A program made the translations under genes and the position numbers. Below the pieces are notes generated by a model. The model was not told the DNA's origin. It worked only from the letters and a program-made list of their open reading frames with translations, and searched no databases. 64,000 bases of DNA from Bacteroidota bacterium (GTDB lineage Bacteria; Bacteroidota; Bacteroidia; 2-12-FULL-35-15): the NCBI GenBank assembly GCA_947449315.1, contig CANFRC010000004.1, positions 1-64,000 on the forward strand, given 5' to 3'. Of the stretch, positions 27,346-36,870 are shown one piece after another (position 1 is the stretch's first letter; each line of letters starts with the position of its first letter).

Positions 27346-28578
27346 TTAATAATGGTGGTGAACACTTTCATCCAAATAAGGATGTTTTGCAACCATCAAA
27401 GGTCGTTTAGTCAATGCTCTGTGTACAACAAATAATAACAATCCTAAGAATCCTAAAGCTGTACCGATTTCAATCCAGCCTAATTGCCAGTTTCCATGAA
27501 CCGTTCCTGGCATTACCATCATGAATACATCTAACCAGTGTCCAACAAAAATGATGCATCCAACAAATGTTAAGAAAAAATAATTACGTTTTGCATCACG
27601 GCTCATAAGCAGAACCATAGGGAATACAAAGTTTAAAAAGAATACAGTCCACATTAATCCCATATAACCGTAGTTGTGTAAACGGTCTTGGAAATAAATA
27701 ATCTCTTCTGGAATATTTGTGTACCAGATCAACATGAATTGGCAGAACCAAAGGTAGCTCCATAAGAAGCTTACTGCAAATACCCACTTTCCTAAATCAT
27801 GAATATGGCTGTCATTTACTTGTTCTAAATACCCTTTGCGTTTTAAAAACAACACAAATAAAATGATCGTGATCATTGCAGAGATCCACATACCTGCGAA
27901 TGCATACCATCCATACATTGTACTGAACCAATGAACATCTAACGACATCATCCAATCCCAAGCAGATGTTGAAGATGTAACTGCAAAAAACACAAGGAAC
28001 ATTGCTGCTTTCCCCATTGTTTTATAATGCAATGCTGTTCCACCTTGAAGATCTTGTTCTACCGAACGTTTAATAAATCCTCTTTGAAATAATGACCAGA
28101 TCACTAAATATAAAATTGTTCTTAACCAGAAAAACCATGGTGTAAAATAACCAGCTTTGTGAGCAATTAACTCATCGTATTGAGGGTTTACACTTCCATC
28201 GGCTAAAGTTTTTGAAGTGATATTGGGCTCCATCCATTCGTACAAATGATGAACATGTAGTTGTCCCATTAATAGAATTAGGAACATGATTGTTGCTCCC
28301 ACAGGTAAATAACATGAGATCGCTTCGTATACTCTTTTTACAGCTACTGACCAGGCTACTTCTGCAGCATATTGTAAAGCCATAAAGAAAGTTGCCAGTA
28401 AGCCAATTCCCATAAAAAACCAACCATTTACCAGCAAATTGGCCCAAATACGTGTGTGATTTGTATCTTCAGCGCCATTGGTAAGGAAGCCGGCAATTAT
28501 AGTAATTAAACCTATCGCCATTAAACCAAAAGTTATGTTTTTGGTTTTAGTTGTAAACGTATAGTTTAAGTTATTCAT
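27346..28578 (-). CDS. actF: Alternative complex III subunit ActF (NrfD-like membrane protein)
   Basis: 410 residues with about ten transmembrane helices, the NrfD/PsrC-like fold shared with ActC. Marks include WDWMMSLDVHWFSTMYGWY and a His-rich C-terminus (HPYLDESVHHHY). In alternative complex III it packs with ActC as a quinol-oxidising and possibly ion-translocating membrane module. It sits between actE and ctaC, the normal order for Bacteroidota act-cta operons. Confidence 0.94.
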   Translation of the reverse strand: MNNLNYTFTTKTKNITFGLMAIGLITIIAGFLTNGAEDTNHTRIWANLLVNGWFFMGIGLLATFFMALQYAAEVAWSVAVKRVYEAISCYLPVGATIMFLILLMGQLHVHHLYEWMEPNITSKTLADGSVNPQYDELIAHKAGYFTPWFFWLRTILYLVIWSLFQRGFIKRSVEQDLQGGTALHYKTMGKAAMFLVFFAVTSSTSAWDWMMSLDVHWFSTMYGWYAFAGMWISAMITIILFVLFLKRKGYLEQVNDSHIHDLGKWVFAVSFLWSYLWFCQFMLIWYTNIPEEIIYFQDRLHNYGYMGLMWTVFFLNFVFPMVLLMSRDAKRNYFFLTFVGCIIFVGHWLDVFMMVMPGTVHGNWQLGWIEIGTALGFLGLLLFVVHRALTKRPLMVAKHPYLDESVHHHY

Positions 28579-28623
28579 ATCTGTTAATGTATTTGTCTTT
28601 AAATTCTAAATATCGTCTCTCGT

Positions 28624-29265
28624 TTATTTTTTTGCAGTTGCAGCTGAATCTGCTGCGGCTACTGCTCCGTTAGGGTGTTGTAATTTCTGAATAAACAGAA
28701 TGATCTTCCATCTTTCTTCCTGTGAAACTTGAGATGCATGCGAACCCATCAAATTCTTTCCGTAGGTAATGGAGTGGAACATTTTTCCTTCTGGCAAGGC
28801 CATTAATACTGGACCAAGATAGGATGGAGGAGGACCAGGTAATTTTGCACCAACAGGACCGTCACCAAGTCCACTAGTCCCGTGGCAATGTGAACAGTAT
28901 TTCCCATACAATACTTCTCCTTCAGCTAAGTTAGCTGCAGTGTTTAACTTTGCGGGCATGTGTAAATACTTTCCAGCAGCAGCGTAACCTGCAGTATCAT
29001 TCGCATAAGGATATGGCATAAACCCTCTTGGGATAGTTCCTGCTACAGGTAATCTATTCGTTTGCAAAGTATCAGTAGTTAGCTTCCCGTTTTCTGATAT
29101 TCTTACATATCCCATATTGCTCTCTAATGATGGTGAGCGATACATATCCGGCATAAATTCAACTCCCGGGCTATTTGGATCTTTGCTTTCGCAAGATGTA
29201 AAGCTTATCGCTACACAGCCAAATACCGCCATTAAAGAAATAATTTTTGTTCCCTTTTTGTTCAT
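28624..29265 (-). CDS. actE: Alternative complex III subunit ActE (monoheme cytochrome c lipoprotein)
   Basis: 213 residues. A lipoprotein signal ends in ISFTSC. One heme c site, CSHCH, is followed by GTSGLGDGPVG, and a downstream Met (KNLMGSHASQVS) can be the sixth ligand. It carries electrons out of the complex to the oxidase. The C-terminal tail is Ala-rich (AVAAADSAATAKK). Confidence 0.95.
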   Translation of the reverse strand: MNKKGTKIISLMAVFGCVAISFTSCESKDPNSPGVEFMPDMYRSPSLESNMGYVRISENGKLTTDTLQTNRLPVAGTIPRGFMPYPYANDTAGYAAAGKYLHMPAKLNTAANLAEGEVLYGKYCSHCHGTSGLGDGPVGAKLPGPPPSYLGPVLMALPEGKMFHSITYGKNLMGSHASQVSQEERWKIILFIQKLQHPNGAVAAADSAATAKK

Positions 29266-29301
29266 CGTTGTATAGTATTCTTTAGCAAGTTTGTTAAGGT
29301 C

Positions 29302-29820
29302 TTATTTGAATGAAATTTCAGATGCGCCACCATTTTTCAATAATGTTTCGATCTTAGATTTATGCTCTTCTTTTGTTTCAATTACCATCAAAAATTTATC
29401 ATCGGTAGTTCTTGAATCTGGATTTTTTGCTTTTGCTCCTGGCACTAACCAGCAGCGTAAATAATAAGTGATCGCCATTCCGTGTGCTGCACAAAGTACG
29501 GTAGATTCAAATGTAATAGGAATGAATGCCGGAACGTTCATATAATATGCAAAACTTGGTTTACCTCCAATGTCAGTTGGCCAATCATGTATCATCATAT
29601 ACCACATCATTAATGTAGCTAAACTAGCTCCTGTGATACCATAAATAAAAGCTGTAATTGCTATCCATGTTCTTGGAACACCTATTACTCCATCAATTCC
29701 GTGTATCGGGAATGGTGAAAAAACATCTTTCACTCTTATGCCTTGCGACTTAAGTGTGGCTGCTGTAGCCATTAATGGCTCCTCATCGTCATAAATTGCG
29801 TGTATTGCTACTGTGCTCAT
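29302..29820 (-). CDS. actD: Alternative complex III subunit ActD (DUF3341)
   Basis: 172 residues. A small cytoplasmic alpha-beta domain (AIYDDEEPLMATAATLKSQG), then two transmembrane helices (WIAITAFIYGITGASLATL and PAFIPITFESTVLCAAHGMA), as in ActD/DUF3341. It is a structural subunit without cofactors. Position between actC and actE is canonical. Confidence 0.94.
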   Translation of the reverse strand: MSTVAIHAIYDDEEPLMATAATLKSQGIRVKDVFSPFPIHGIDGVIGVPRTWIAITAFIYGITGASLATLMMWYMMIHDWPTDIGGKPSFAYYMNVPAFIPITFESTVLCAAHGMAITYYLRCWLVPGAKAKNPDSRTTDDKFLMVIETKEEHKSKIETLLKNGGASEISFK

Positions 29821-29868
29821 ATTCTAGTGTATATACTGTTGTTACAATCTTTTTTATTAGCCTATTTA

Positions 29869-31257
29869 TTAATAATGTGCGTGGGCTTTTATTTTGTCTT
29901 TATATTCTTGACCTGATGATTTCAAGATTGATTTTAACTCTGCTTGCGCAATCACAGGGAAGTAACGAGAGAACAATAAGAAGAAAGTGAAAAACATTCC
30001 AATTGTTCCTGTGAAAATTCCGATATCAATAAATGTAGGGTGGTACATATTCCATGTTGATGGTACGAACGTACGACACAATGTTGGTACAATAATTACA
30101 AAACGCTCGAACCACATACCAATATTTACAATGATAGACATTACAAATGTGAACATTAAATTGGTACGTAATTTTTTGAACCAGAAAAGCTGAGGTGAAA
30201 TAACGTTACAAGTCATCATGGCTGCATAAGCCCACCAGTATGGTCCTGTTGCTCTATTTAAGAAAGCGTATTGTTCATACTCAACTCCTGAATACCAAGA
30301 GATAAATAACTCTGTTAAGTAGGCAACACCTACAATAGAACCTGTAACAATGATTACAATGTTCATGTATTCTACGTGTTTTATAGTGATGTAATTCTCC
30401 AAATGATAAATCTTACGAACGATAAGTAACAAGGTTAATACCATCGCAAATCCAGAAAATACAGCTCCAGCAACGAAATAAGGTGGGAAGATTGTTGTAT
30501 GCCATCCTGGAACAACAGATGTAGCAAAGTCCATGGATACAATTGAGTGAACCGAGAATACAAGTGGAGTAGATAAACCAGCAAGCACTAATGATACTTC
30601 TTCAAAACGACTCCAGTGACGAGCACTTCCGCCCCATCCGAAACTTAATAATCCGTAAAACTTTTTAGCCCAAGGTTTAATAGCTCTGTCACGAACCATT
30701 GCAAAGTCAGGAACCAATCCGGTATACCAAAACACTAATGATACAGAGAAATAAGTAGATACCGCAAACACGTCCCATAATAATGGGGAGTTAAAATTCA
30801 CCCATAAAGAACCAAATTGGTTTGGCAATGGAAACAACCAATAGTCTAACCATGGACGACCTGTATGTAATAATACGAATATAGCAGCGCACATTACGGC
30901 AAAGATGGTCATCGCTTCCGCAGAGCGGTTGATAGCCATTCTCCATTTTTGACGGAACAATAATAATACGGCAGAGATCAAAGTACCCGCGTGACCGATA
31001 CCAATCCACCAAACGAAATTAGTGATATCCCAAGCCCAATCAACACCGTTGTTTGAACCCCAAACCCCAATACCTGTTCCTATTGTGTATGCCAAACATC
31101 CAATACCCCACATAAAGCAAATGATGGATACAGTAAGTAGCATATACCAATACTTGGTAGCTTTCCCTTCAATTGGCTTAACAATATCTTCAGTAATTTG
31201 ATGATATGATTTATTTCCAAGAATTAAGGGCTCTCTAATTTCCGATTCGTGCTGCAT
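29869..31257 (-). CDS. actC: Alternative complex III subunit ActC (NrfD/PsrC-like)
   Basis: 462 residues, about ten transmembrane helices, related to ActF and NrfD. Typical segments are GIGHAGTLISAVLLLFRQ (His at the quinol-site helix) and HTGRPWLDYWLFPLPNQFG. It oxidises menaquinol at the periplasmic side and passes electrons to the iron-sulfur clusters of ActB. It starts 49 bp after actB. Confidence 0.95.
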   Translation of the reverse strand: MQHESEIREPLILGNKSYHQITEDIVKPIEGKATKYWYMLLTVSIICFMWGIGCLAYTIGTGIGVWGSNNGVDWAWDITNFVWWIGIGHAGTLISAVLLLFRQKWRMAINRSAEAMTIFAVMCAAIFVLLHTGRPWLDYWLFPLPNQFGSLWVNFNSPLLWDVFAVSTYFSVSLVFWYTGLVPDFAMVRDRAIKPWAKKFYGLLSFGWGGSARHWSRFEEVSLVLAGLSTPLVFSVHSIVSMDFATSVVPGWHTTIFPPYFVAGAVFSGFAMVLTLLLIVRKIYHLENYITIKHVEYMNIVIIVTGSIVGVAYLTELFISWYSGVEYEQYAFLNRATGPYWWAYAAMMTCNVISPQLFWFKKLRTNLMFTFVMSIIVNIGMWFERFVIIVPTLCRTFVPSTWNMYHPTFIDIGIFTGTIGMFFTFFLLFSRYFPVIAQAELKSILKSSGQEYKDKIKAHAHY

Positions 31258-31306
31258 ATTATCTATTAAAAAATTAAAAATTATAAATTCGTTTTTCTTG
31301 TTCTAA

Positions 31307-34300
31307 TTAAGCTTTAGCTTCTGATTTTTCTTTTGTTTCAGATTTCCCTTCGGGCATTTTTCCTTCTTCAATCGTTTCTTCACAATTTCTAACTTTCGTT
31401 AAATAAGAAACAGTTGGCTTGATGCCGATTTCTTCTAAAATAAAGTAGTTGCGTTCATCTTCTTTTCTCAATTTAGCAATAGCGCTGTTGTCATCATTTA
31501 AATCACCAAATACAATTGCATTTGTTGGACAAGCCTGAGCACATGCTAATCGGATATCACCATCCACTAATTTGCGTTCTGCTTTCTTCGCTTCTAATTT
31601 ACCAGCTTGGATTCGTTGAACACACATTGAACATTTTTCCATTACCCCACGAGAACGAACAACCACATCTGGATTTAATACCATACGGCCTAAATCATCT
31701 TGTGTTGGATTGAATGCAAATTCAGGGTTTTCATTGTAGTTAAACCAGTTGAAACGTCTTACTTTAAAAGGGCAGTTATTTGCACAGTAACGAGTTCCAA
31801 CACAACGGTTATAAGCCATTGCATTTAATCCGTCAGAACTATGGTTTGTTGCCAATACCGGACAAACTGTTTCACAAGGTGCGTGATTACAATGTTGACA
31901 CATGATTGGTTGGAAAACAACTTTAGGGTTAACTGAAGATGGATTTTCCATGTCTAAGTACATGTCAATTGCGCCTTCACCTGTTTCTTCTGCAACAGCT
32001 TTAGACATATCACTGCTATAGTAGCGGTCAATTCGTAACCAGTGCATTTCACGTGTTCTCATAACCATTGATTTACCTACAACAGCAACGTTGTTTTCGG
32101 CAGTACAGCTTACAACACAAGCACCGCAACCGATACAAGAGTTTAAGTCGATGGTCATTCCCCAACGATGTCCTAATTTTTCGTGTTCATTCCAAAGGTC
32201 AACAGTAGCAGGATTTACAGTATTCCCGTTATGCGTATGCATCATCTCAGGATAATTTCCTGATTTTGGATCTTTTCTATACTTCTCTAAATTGGTTTCT
32301 TTCACAATTTCACGACCCATCATGGTATGGTGAACCTGTGTTCCAGCTATTTCAGTTGTTTCATTTGCGCTTTCAATCTTCACGTCCATTGCACCATACA
32401 TCATTGTACCGTTAACAATTGAAACAAAAGGATATGCGTTTTGTCCGATCACGCTTGTTTGAGTGCTTAATTTACCAGCTTTATCTCGTCCGTATCCAAG
32501 AGCAATACCAACAGTGCCGCTTGCTTGTCCTGGTTGAGGTACAACAGGTAATTTGATGGTGTTTCCGTTAACAGTAACATTTACTACACTTGCAACTCTA
32601 TCTTGACGTTGCATTAAGTTGTATTTGTCTTTCATGTCTTCCGGAGACATAGTAACATAATTGTCCCAAGTTATCTTTGAGATTGGGTCAGGTAATTCTT
32701 GTAACCAAGGATTGTTAGCTTGATTTCCATTTCCAATAGCCACTTTTTCATAAAGCGCTAATTCAAATTCTCCGCCTTTAATAGCAGCTATTTTAGAAGC
32801 AGCATCTCCTAAGTTGATTTTTTCTATCTTTTTCGCAACTGGAATTGCATCTAATTTTTCTTCTTTCTTTTTTGAAGCTTCTTTTACTGGAACAACTTTT
32901 ACACTGTCCATTGCCATATTGCCTTCTGCTGCTTCGCCACCTTTACCAACTTCAATAGCACCTTCGCGAAGTGAATTGTTCCAAAATTCACCGAATGCCA
33001 TGTATTTTCCTTGCATTGGGAATACGCGCTCAGCCCACACTTTTTGAATATAAGAATGGTAATCTGTTGTGTTTCCTGACCAAAGTAATAGTGTTTCTTG
33101 TGCTTGACGTGTTCCGCTATCTTGACTAGCGAATAGAGGTGTGATTGTCGGCTGACTTAAGGAGTAGTGTGCTTTTTTAGGGTTAAAATCGTTCCATGAC
33201 TCTAAATAGTTATGGTCAGGACAAATATAACTTGCCATAGATGCTGTTTCGTCAGCTCTGTCTGCAAATGATATTCTTAAACCAACATTGCTATATGCTT
33301 CAGCAAATTTTAATGAAGCAGGAGCTGTGTATGCAGGATTTGAATTGTAAGTAATAATTGCATCAACTTTTTTAGAAGCCATTTCAGCAACTAAGTCAGC
33401 AAAAGCAGCATCATCACCTTGATGTAAATAAGATGGATTTTCAATATCAATTGTTTTACCATAGTTATCTAGCATGGTATTGATGCCATTAACAACTAAC
33501 TGAATGTTGATATCATTAGATCCGGAAATAACAATTGATTTCCCTTTTGCTTCTGTTAATTCTTTTGCAGCTTTTGCAATAATAGCATCACAACCTAATG
33601 CTGAAGAAGACAATGTTGAATCGCCTATGATTTTAGCAACAGCATTGTACAAGCTAACAACCACTTTTCCTTGCTCAGAAACTTTCACTTGTACGCGCTC
33701 ATCAGCATTAGCTCCAGTTAATGATAAGTTAGATTCAAATTGAAAATGCTTAGACATTTTAGCATTTTGTTTGCTAACTCTGCGCATTCTTGCATATTGA
33801 TTTGCGTATTCTATTGGAGAAAGCCAATTCGCTAAAAAGTCAGCGGCAACACTAACAATTACTTCAGCCTTATCAAAATTGTAAGATGGAATCACTTCCT
33901 CTCCGAATGTTTGAGCGTTTGCTTTCGCCATTCCAGAGTATGAAACCGCATCGTATGTTACTAATTTTGCCGTAGGGTACTTAGCAGTAAAATCAGCAAT
34001 AACAGCCTTTGTAGAAGGACTTATTATGGAGGAAGACAAGATTCGGATTGCTCCGCCTTTTGCAGCGATGGCTGCTAATTTTCCACCAATTTCCTTATCA
34101 ACACTTGACCAGGAAGTTGGAGTCCAAGAATCACCAGACTTTGCAACGGGTCCTGTTAATCTCGATGAATCATAAAGAGAAAGAATAGAAGCTTGAACAC
34201 GGGCATTTGTTCCTCCAAAAGTAACATATGATGAATCATTCCCTTCAATTTTAATAGGTCGACCTTCACGTGTTTTTACAAGGATAGATGCATAATCATT

Positions 34301-34603
34301 TCCATCATAAAATGTAGATGCGTACCAGTTTGCAACACCGAGAGTTATTTCCTCAGGTTTAACAACATAAGGAATTGCTTTGTTTACAGGAGTTTCACAG
34401 GCAGCTAAAGAAGCAGCAGTGACACTGAATCCTAAAAATTTCAAGAAATCTCTACGATTGGTACCATTTCCTTCAACAAGATTGCTATCTCCTAAAAACT
34501 GTTCTACAGGCACTTGTTCTGCAAATTCATTTTGTGCATTTTGAACAAATTCAGGGCTGTTATTTAATTCTTCCAGTCCTTTCCAGTATTTTTTTGTTGC
34601 CAT
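31307..34603 (-). CDS. actB: Alternative complex III subunit ActB (Tat-dependent molybdopterin-oxidoreductase-like iron-sulfur protein)
   Basis: 1098 residues. An internal twin-arginine signal (TNRRDFLKFLGFSVTAASLAAC, residues ~49-70, split as a Tat motif plus a lipobox-like Cys) is the family's variant position. Residues ~75-750 resemble a molybdopterin oxidoreductase large subunit; in this family it is known to lack the cofactor. The C-terminal part is a ferredoxin-like domain with four Cys clusters: CIGCGACVVSC, CQHCNHAPCETVCP, CVGTRYCANNCP and CSMCVQRI...CAQACP. A charged linker (KKKEEKLDAIPVAKKIEKI) joins the halves. The clusters carry electrons from quinol to the hemes of ActA. Confidence 0.96.
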   Translation of the reverse strand: MATKKYWKGLEELNNSPEFVQNAQNEFAEQVPVEQFLGDSNLVEGNGTNRRDFLKFLGFSVTAASLAACETPVNKAIPYVVKPEEITLGVANWYASTFYDGNDYASILVKTREGRPIKIEGNDSSYVTFGGTNARVQASILSLYDSSRLTGPVAKSGDSWTPTSWSSVDKEIGGKLAAIAAKGGAIRILSSSIISPSTKAVIADFTAKYPTAKLVTYDAVSYSGMAKANAQTFGEEVIPSYNFDKAEVIVSVAADFLANWLSPIEYANQYARMRRVSKQNAKMSKHFQFESNLSLTGANADERVQVKVSEQGKVVVSLYNAVAKIIGDSTLSSSALGCDAIIAKAAKELTEAKGKSIVISGSNDINIQLVVNGINTMLDNYGKTIDIENPSYLHQGDDAAFADLVAEMASKKVDAIITYNSNPAYTAPASLKFAEAYSNVGLRISFADRADETASMASYICPDHNYLESWNDFNPKKAHYSLSQPTITPLFASQDSGTRQAQETLLLWSGNTTDYHSYIQKVWAERVFPMQGKYMAFGEFWNNSLREGAIEVGKGGEAAEGNMAMDSVKVVPVKEASKKKEEKLDAIPVAKKIEKINLGDAASKIAAIKGGEFELALYEKVAIGNGNQANNPWLQELPDPISKITWDNYVTMSPEDMKDKYNLMQRQDRVASVVNVTVNGNTIKLPVVPQPGQASGTVGIALGYGRDKAGKLSTQTSVIGQNAYPFVSIVNGTMMYGAMDVKIESANETTEIAGTQVHHTMMGREIVKETNLEKYRKDPKSGNYPEMMHTHNGNTVNPATVDLWNEHEKLGHRWGMTIDLNSCIGCGACVVSCTAENNVAVVGKSMVMRTREMHWLRIDRYYSSDMSKAVAEETGEGAIDMYLDMENPSSVNPKVVFQPIMCQHCNHAPCETVCPVLATNHSSDGLNAMAYNRCVGTRYCANNCPFKVRRFNWFNYNENPEFAFNPTQDDLGRMVLNPDVVVRSRGVMEKCSMCVQRIQAGKLEAKKAERKLVDGDIRLACAQACPTNAIVFGDLNDDNSAIAKLRKEDERNYFILEEIGIKPTVSYLTKVRNCEETIEEGKMPEGKSETKEKSEAKA

Positions 34604-34667
34604 ATTTTTTATAAATTCTATACTTTATATTCTATACTTTAAATTCTAAGTTCTGTTACCTAAACTA

Positions 34668-35942
34668 TTAATAGTGACATTTTCCACACTCAATACCGCC
34701 CATTTTATCAACGGTGATAGGTTGACCTTTGTATTTTTCAGCTAATTTTTTGTGTAAACTTTCATAGTAAGGATTGTCTTGCATTCCCGGTACTTCTGTT
34801 TTTCTGTGGCAATCGATACACCAAGACATGGTTAAAGGTTGCACTTGACGTGCTGTTGTCATTTCTTTTAAATCACCATGACATGTAGCGCAATCTTGTT
34901 TACCAACTTTAACGTGTTGTTGATGAGAGAAGAATACAAAGTCTTGTAAGTTGTGCACTTTGATCCATTTAATAGGTTTTTGTGGTTTGTTATATTCTCC
35001 TTTGTCAGGATCCCAACCGGCTGCGTCATAAATTTTTGCAATTTCTGTTGTCCCCGTTGTTGGGCCTTTAGAAATTCCCTTGTGGCAGTTCATACAAACA
35101 TTAACGGAAGGAATGCCTGCTGTTTTGCTTCTTTCTACACCAGAATGGCAATATTGACAGTTAATTGCATTTGTACCAGCATGAAGCTTGTGGTTGAAAG
35201 CAATGGGTTGTTCGGGGTTATATTCTCTGTTTTGAGCAGGATCTGCATATACTCCAATATCCTTTAACGCATACCATCCAGAAGAAACCAAACCTCCTAA
35301 GATGAAAAGCACAATTACAGCTGTTGTGCGCTTGTGTGTGCTCATCCATTTTTTAAATTCTGTCCACGGGCCAACTTCCGGCTCTTCTTCTAATCCTAGT
35401 TTTTCGTTTTGTAAATTTTTTAATGAATGACGAACTCCGCGAAGAACAGCAACAATAATTATCAAGAAAGCAATCACTCCAATTAACAATGCTAAAGGAT
35501 TAACGCCTTCTTCTGGAGTTTCAGTGGTTTGTGGACCATTGGATGTTGTAGCTGTTGCCGCCATTGCAACCGGAGGCGCTTTAATATATGCAATGACTGC
35601 ATTAAGATCTTCATCAGAAAAGTCACTGAAAACAGTCATTTGCGCGCCACCGTTCTCAGCAAGTATTTTTTTCGCGTAAGCATCACCGCTACTAATTACA
35701 GCAGCGTTGTTTTTTATCCACTTCGCTAACCACGCTTCATTTGGAACACGAGTAATTACTCCCTCTAAACCAGGACCGGTAATTTTATTCTTCCCTAAAC
35801 TGTGGCATACTGCACAGTTTTGTTTGAATATTTTCTCGCCATCGGCTGCTGAAACCTGACTTGTGTTAAAAATGAAGATTGAAAAAAGGAGGGAAAAAAT
35901 TGCCAAAAATTGCTTTTGAGGCTTGATGCACATTGTATCCAT
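34668..35942 (-). CDS. actA: Alternative complex III subunit ActA (multiheme cytochrome c, with N-terminal monoheme domain)
   Basis: 424 residues with six CxxCH sites: one (CAVCH, residues 43-47) in an N-terminal class I cytochrome domain, and five (CQYCH, CMNCH, CATCH, CIDCH, CGKCH) in the C-terminal pentaheme domain. A signal peptide covers residues 1-32, and two transmembrane helices lie at about 150-170 and 208-227. The pentaheme part is the core ActA. The extra monoheme domain, as I recall it from other Bacteroidota, could replace a soluble carrier to the oxidase. First gene of the operon, with a promoter about 70 bp upstream. An in-frame ATG three codons later (MCIKPQK) is also possible. 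Confidence 0.95.
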   Translation of the reverse strand: MDTMCIKPQKQFLAIFSLLFSIFIFNTSQVSAADGEKIFKQNCAVCHSLGKNKITGPGLEGVITRVPNEAWLAKWIKNNAAVISSGDAYAKKILAENGGAQMTVFSDFSDEDLNAVIAYIKAPPVAMAATATTSNGPQTTETPEEGVNPLALLIGVIAFLIIIVAVLRGVRHSLKNLQNEKLGLEEEPEVGPWTEFKKWMSTHKRTTAVIVLFILGGLVSSGWYALKDIGVYADPAQNREYNPEQPIAFNHKLHAGTNAINCQYCHSGVERSKTAGIPSVNVCMNCHKGISKGPTTGTTEIAKIYDAAGWDPDKGEYNKPQKPIKWIKVHNLQDFVFFSHQQHVKVGKQDCATCHGDLKEMTTARQVQPLTMSWCIDCHRKTEVPGMQDNPYYESLHKKLAEKYKGQPITVDKMGGIECGKCHY

Positions 35943-36011
35943 ATTGCTTTTTAACTATTTAATTCGGTTGAAAACCGCTATTACTTTGCGATAGTATTTA
36001 TTCTTGAGCGA

Positions 36012-36044
36012 CAAATTTATAAGAAACATTAATTGGCGATTCAA
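36012..36044 (-). promoter_or_regulatory. Promoter of the act-cta operon
   Basis: The minus strand has TTG (36044-36042), a 22-bp spacer and the perfect -7 box TAAATTTG (36019-36012). The predicted leader to the actA ATG is about 65 nt. Confidence 0.5.
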
Positions 36045-36252
36045 AAAATGTTAAAATTTTATAAAAAATATTTAATTTATATCGATTCTAAATAAGGATT
36101 CTTATTTTTTGTTTTTTTTAATGAAATTAGTCAGCAAAAGAAGGCTCTTAATCTGATAAGTGGAGCTGTTTGCCGAACCACTTTGCTGGATTTTTTTGAG
36201 ACAAAAATAAAATTTTGAAGGGTGATTTATGGCATAGAACTAGTTAATGAAT

Positions 36253-36260
36253 TATCTTTG
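36253..36260 (+). promoter_or_regulatory. -7 box (TATCTTTG) for the SPOR-like gene
   Basis: Perfect TAnnTTTG match 21 bp before the ATG at 36282. No -33 TTG is found at 17-23 bp. Confidence 0.4.
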
Positions 36261-36281
36261 TAAAATATTTAATTTAAACAA

Positions 36282-36704
36282 ATGTTTCGGACGCTATTCA
36301 CACTATTTTTTGTTTTAAGAATAACAGTATTTTCCTTTGCGCAAAAAAGTAGTGTAGATACCGGAAAGGTGGAGGTGGTGCAAGATTACAAGATAAGGGA
36401 ATTGTTGAATAAACACATTGATATTAATTCCAAAGCGCCTATTAAAGGATACAGAATTAAAATACATTTTGGTGCGGATAAAAATAAAGCAAAAGAAATA
36501 AAAGCTAAATTTATTTCGAAATTTCCCGATATTCCCGCCTACGAAAAGTATGATCAGCCCAATTTTAATATTCGAGTTGGTGATTTTAGAACCAAGCTGG
36601 AGGCCTATAAATTTTTAAAAGAGATTCAGGTAGATTTCCCTTCCTCCTTTTTGGTTCAGGATAATATAGAAATGCCTGAGCTAAAACAACCGGATAAAAA
36701 ATAA
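36282..36704 (+). CDS. Exported SPOR-domain-like protein
   Basis: 140 residues. A signal peptide (MFRTLFTLFFVLRITVFSFA) precedes a small alpha-beta domain of about 85 residues with GYRIKIHFGADKNKAKEIK and the ending FNIRVGDFRTKLEAYKFLKEI. This is the V-x-V-G-x-F pattern of SPOR domains that bind septal (denuded) peptidoglycan. Probably periplasmic. No partner genes are adjacent. Confidence 0.78.
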   Translation: MFRTLFTLFFVLRITVFSFAQKSSVDTGKVEVVQDYKIRELLNKHIDINSKAPIKGYRIKIHFGADKNKAKEIKAKFISKFPDIPAYEKYDQPNFNIRVGDFRTKLEAYKFLKEIQVDFPSSFLVQDNIEMPELKQPDKK

Positions 36705-36870
36705 AATTTCATTTCCTCTTTTTGTTTTATTATTTCCAAATCGCCTTCTTTAATTCTTCGAAAGCTAAATTTTCAGGCTTTTTTTTGGAAATATTATTAT
36801 TGTTATTTAAATTAGCGAAAAATAATTTCTCTCTAAACAAAAAAACAAAAAATAATTAAACTTTTCCCCT

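Larger units (their letters stand above)
35943..36281. other. Intergenic region between actA and the SPOR-like gene
   Basis: 339 bp holding the divergent promoters of the respiratory operon (minus) and the SPOR-like gene (plus). The middle (about 36060-36230) is AT-rich with no open frame or RNA that I recognise. A search by eye for Fnr-like or other palindromic operator sites found none that is convincing. Confidence 0.45.

Noticed and set aside
24317-35942. Possible novel respiratory complex
   Set aside because: Gene order and motifs match the known alternative complex III (actA-F) linked to an A-type cytochrome oxidase; only details are unusual.
36760-36800. AAAGC ... GCTTTTTTTT as a terminator after the SPOR-like gene
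   Set aside because: The stem is only 5 bp with a long loop; the T run is suggestive but not enough.
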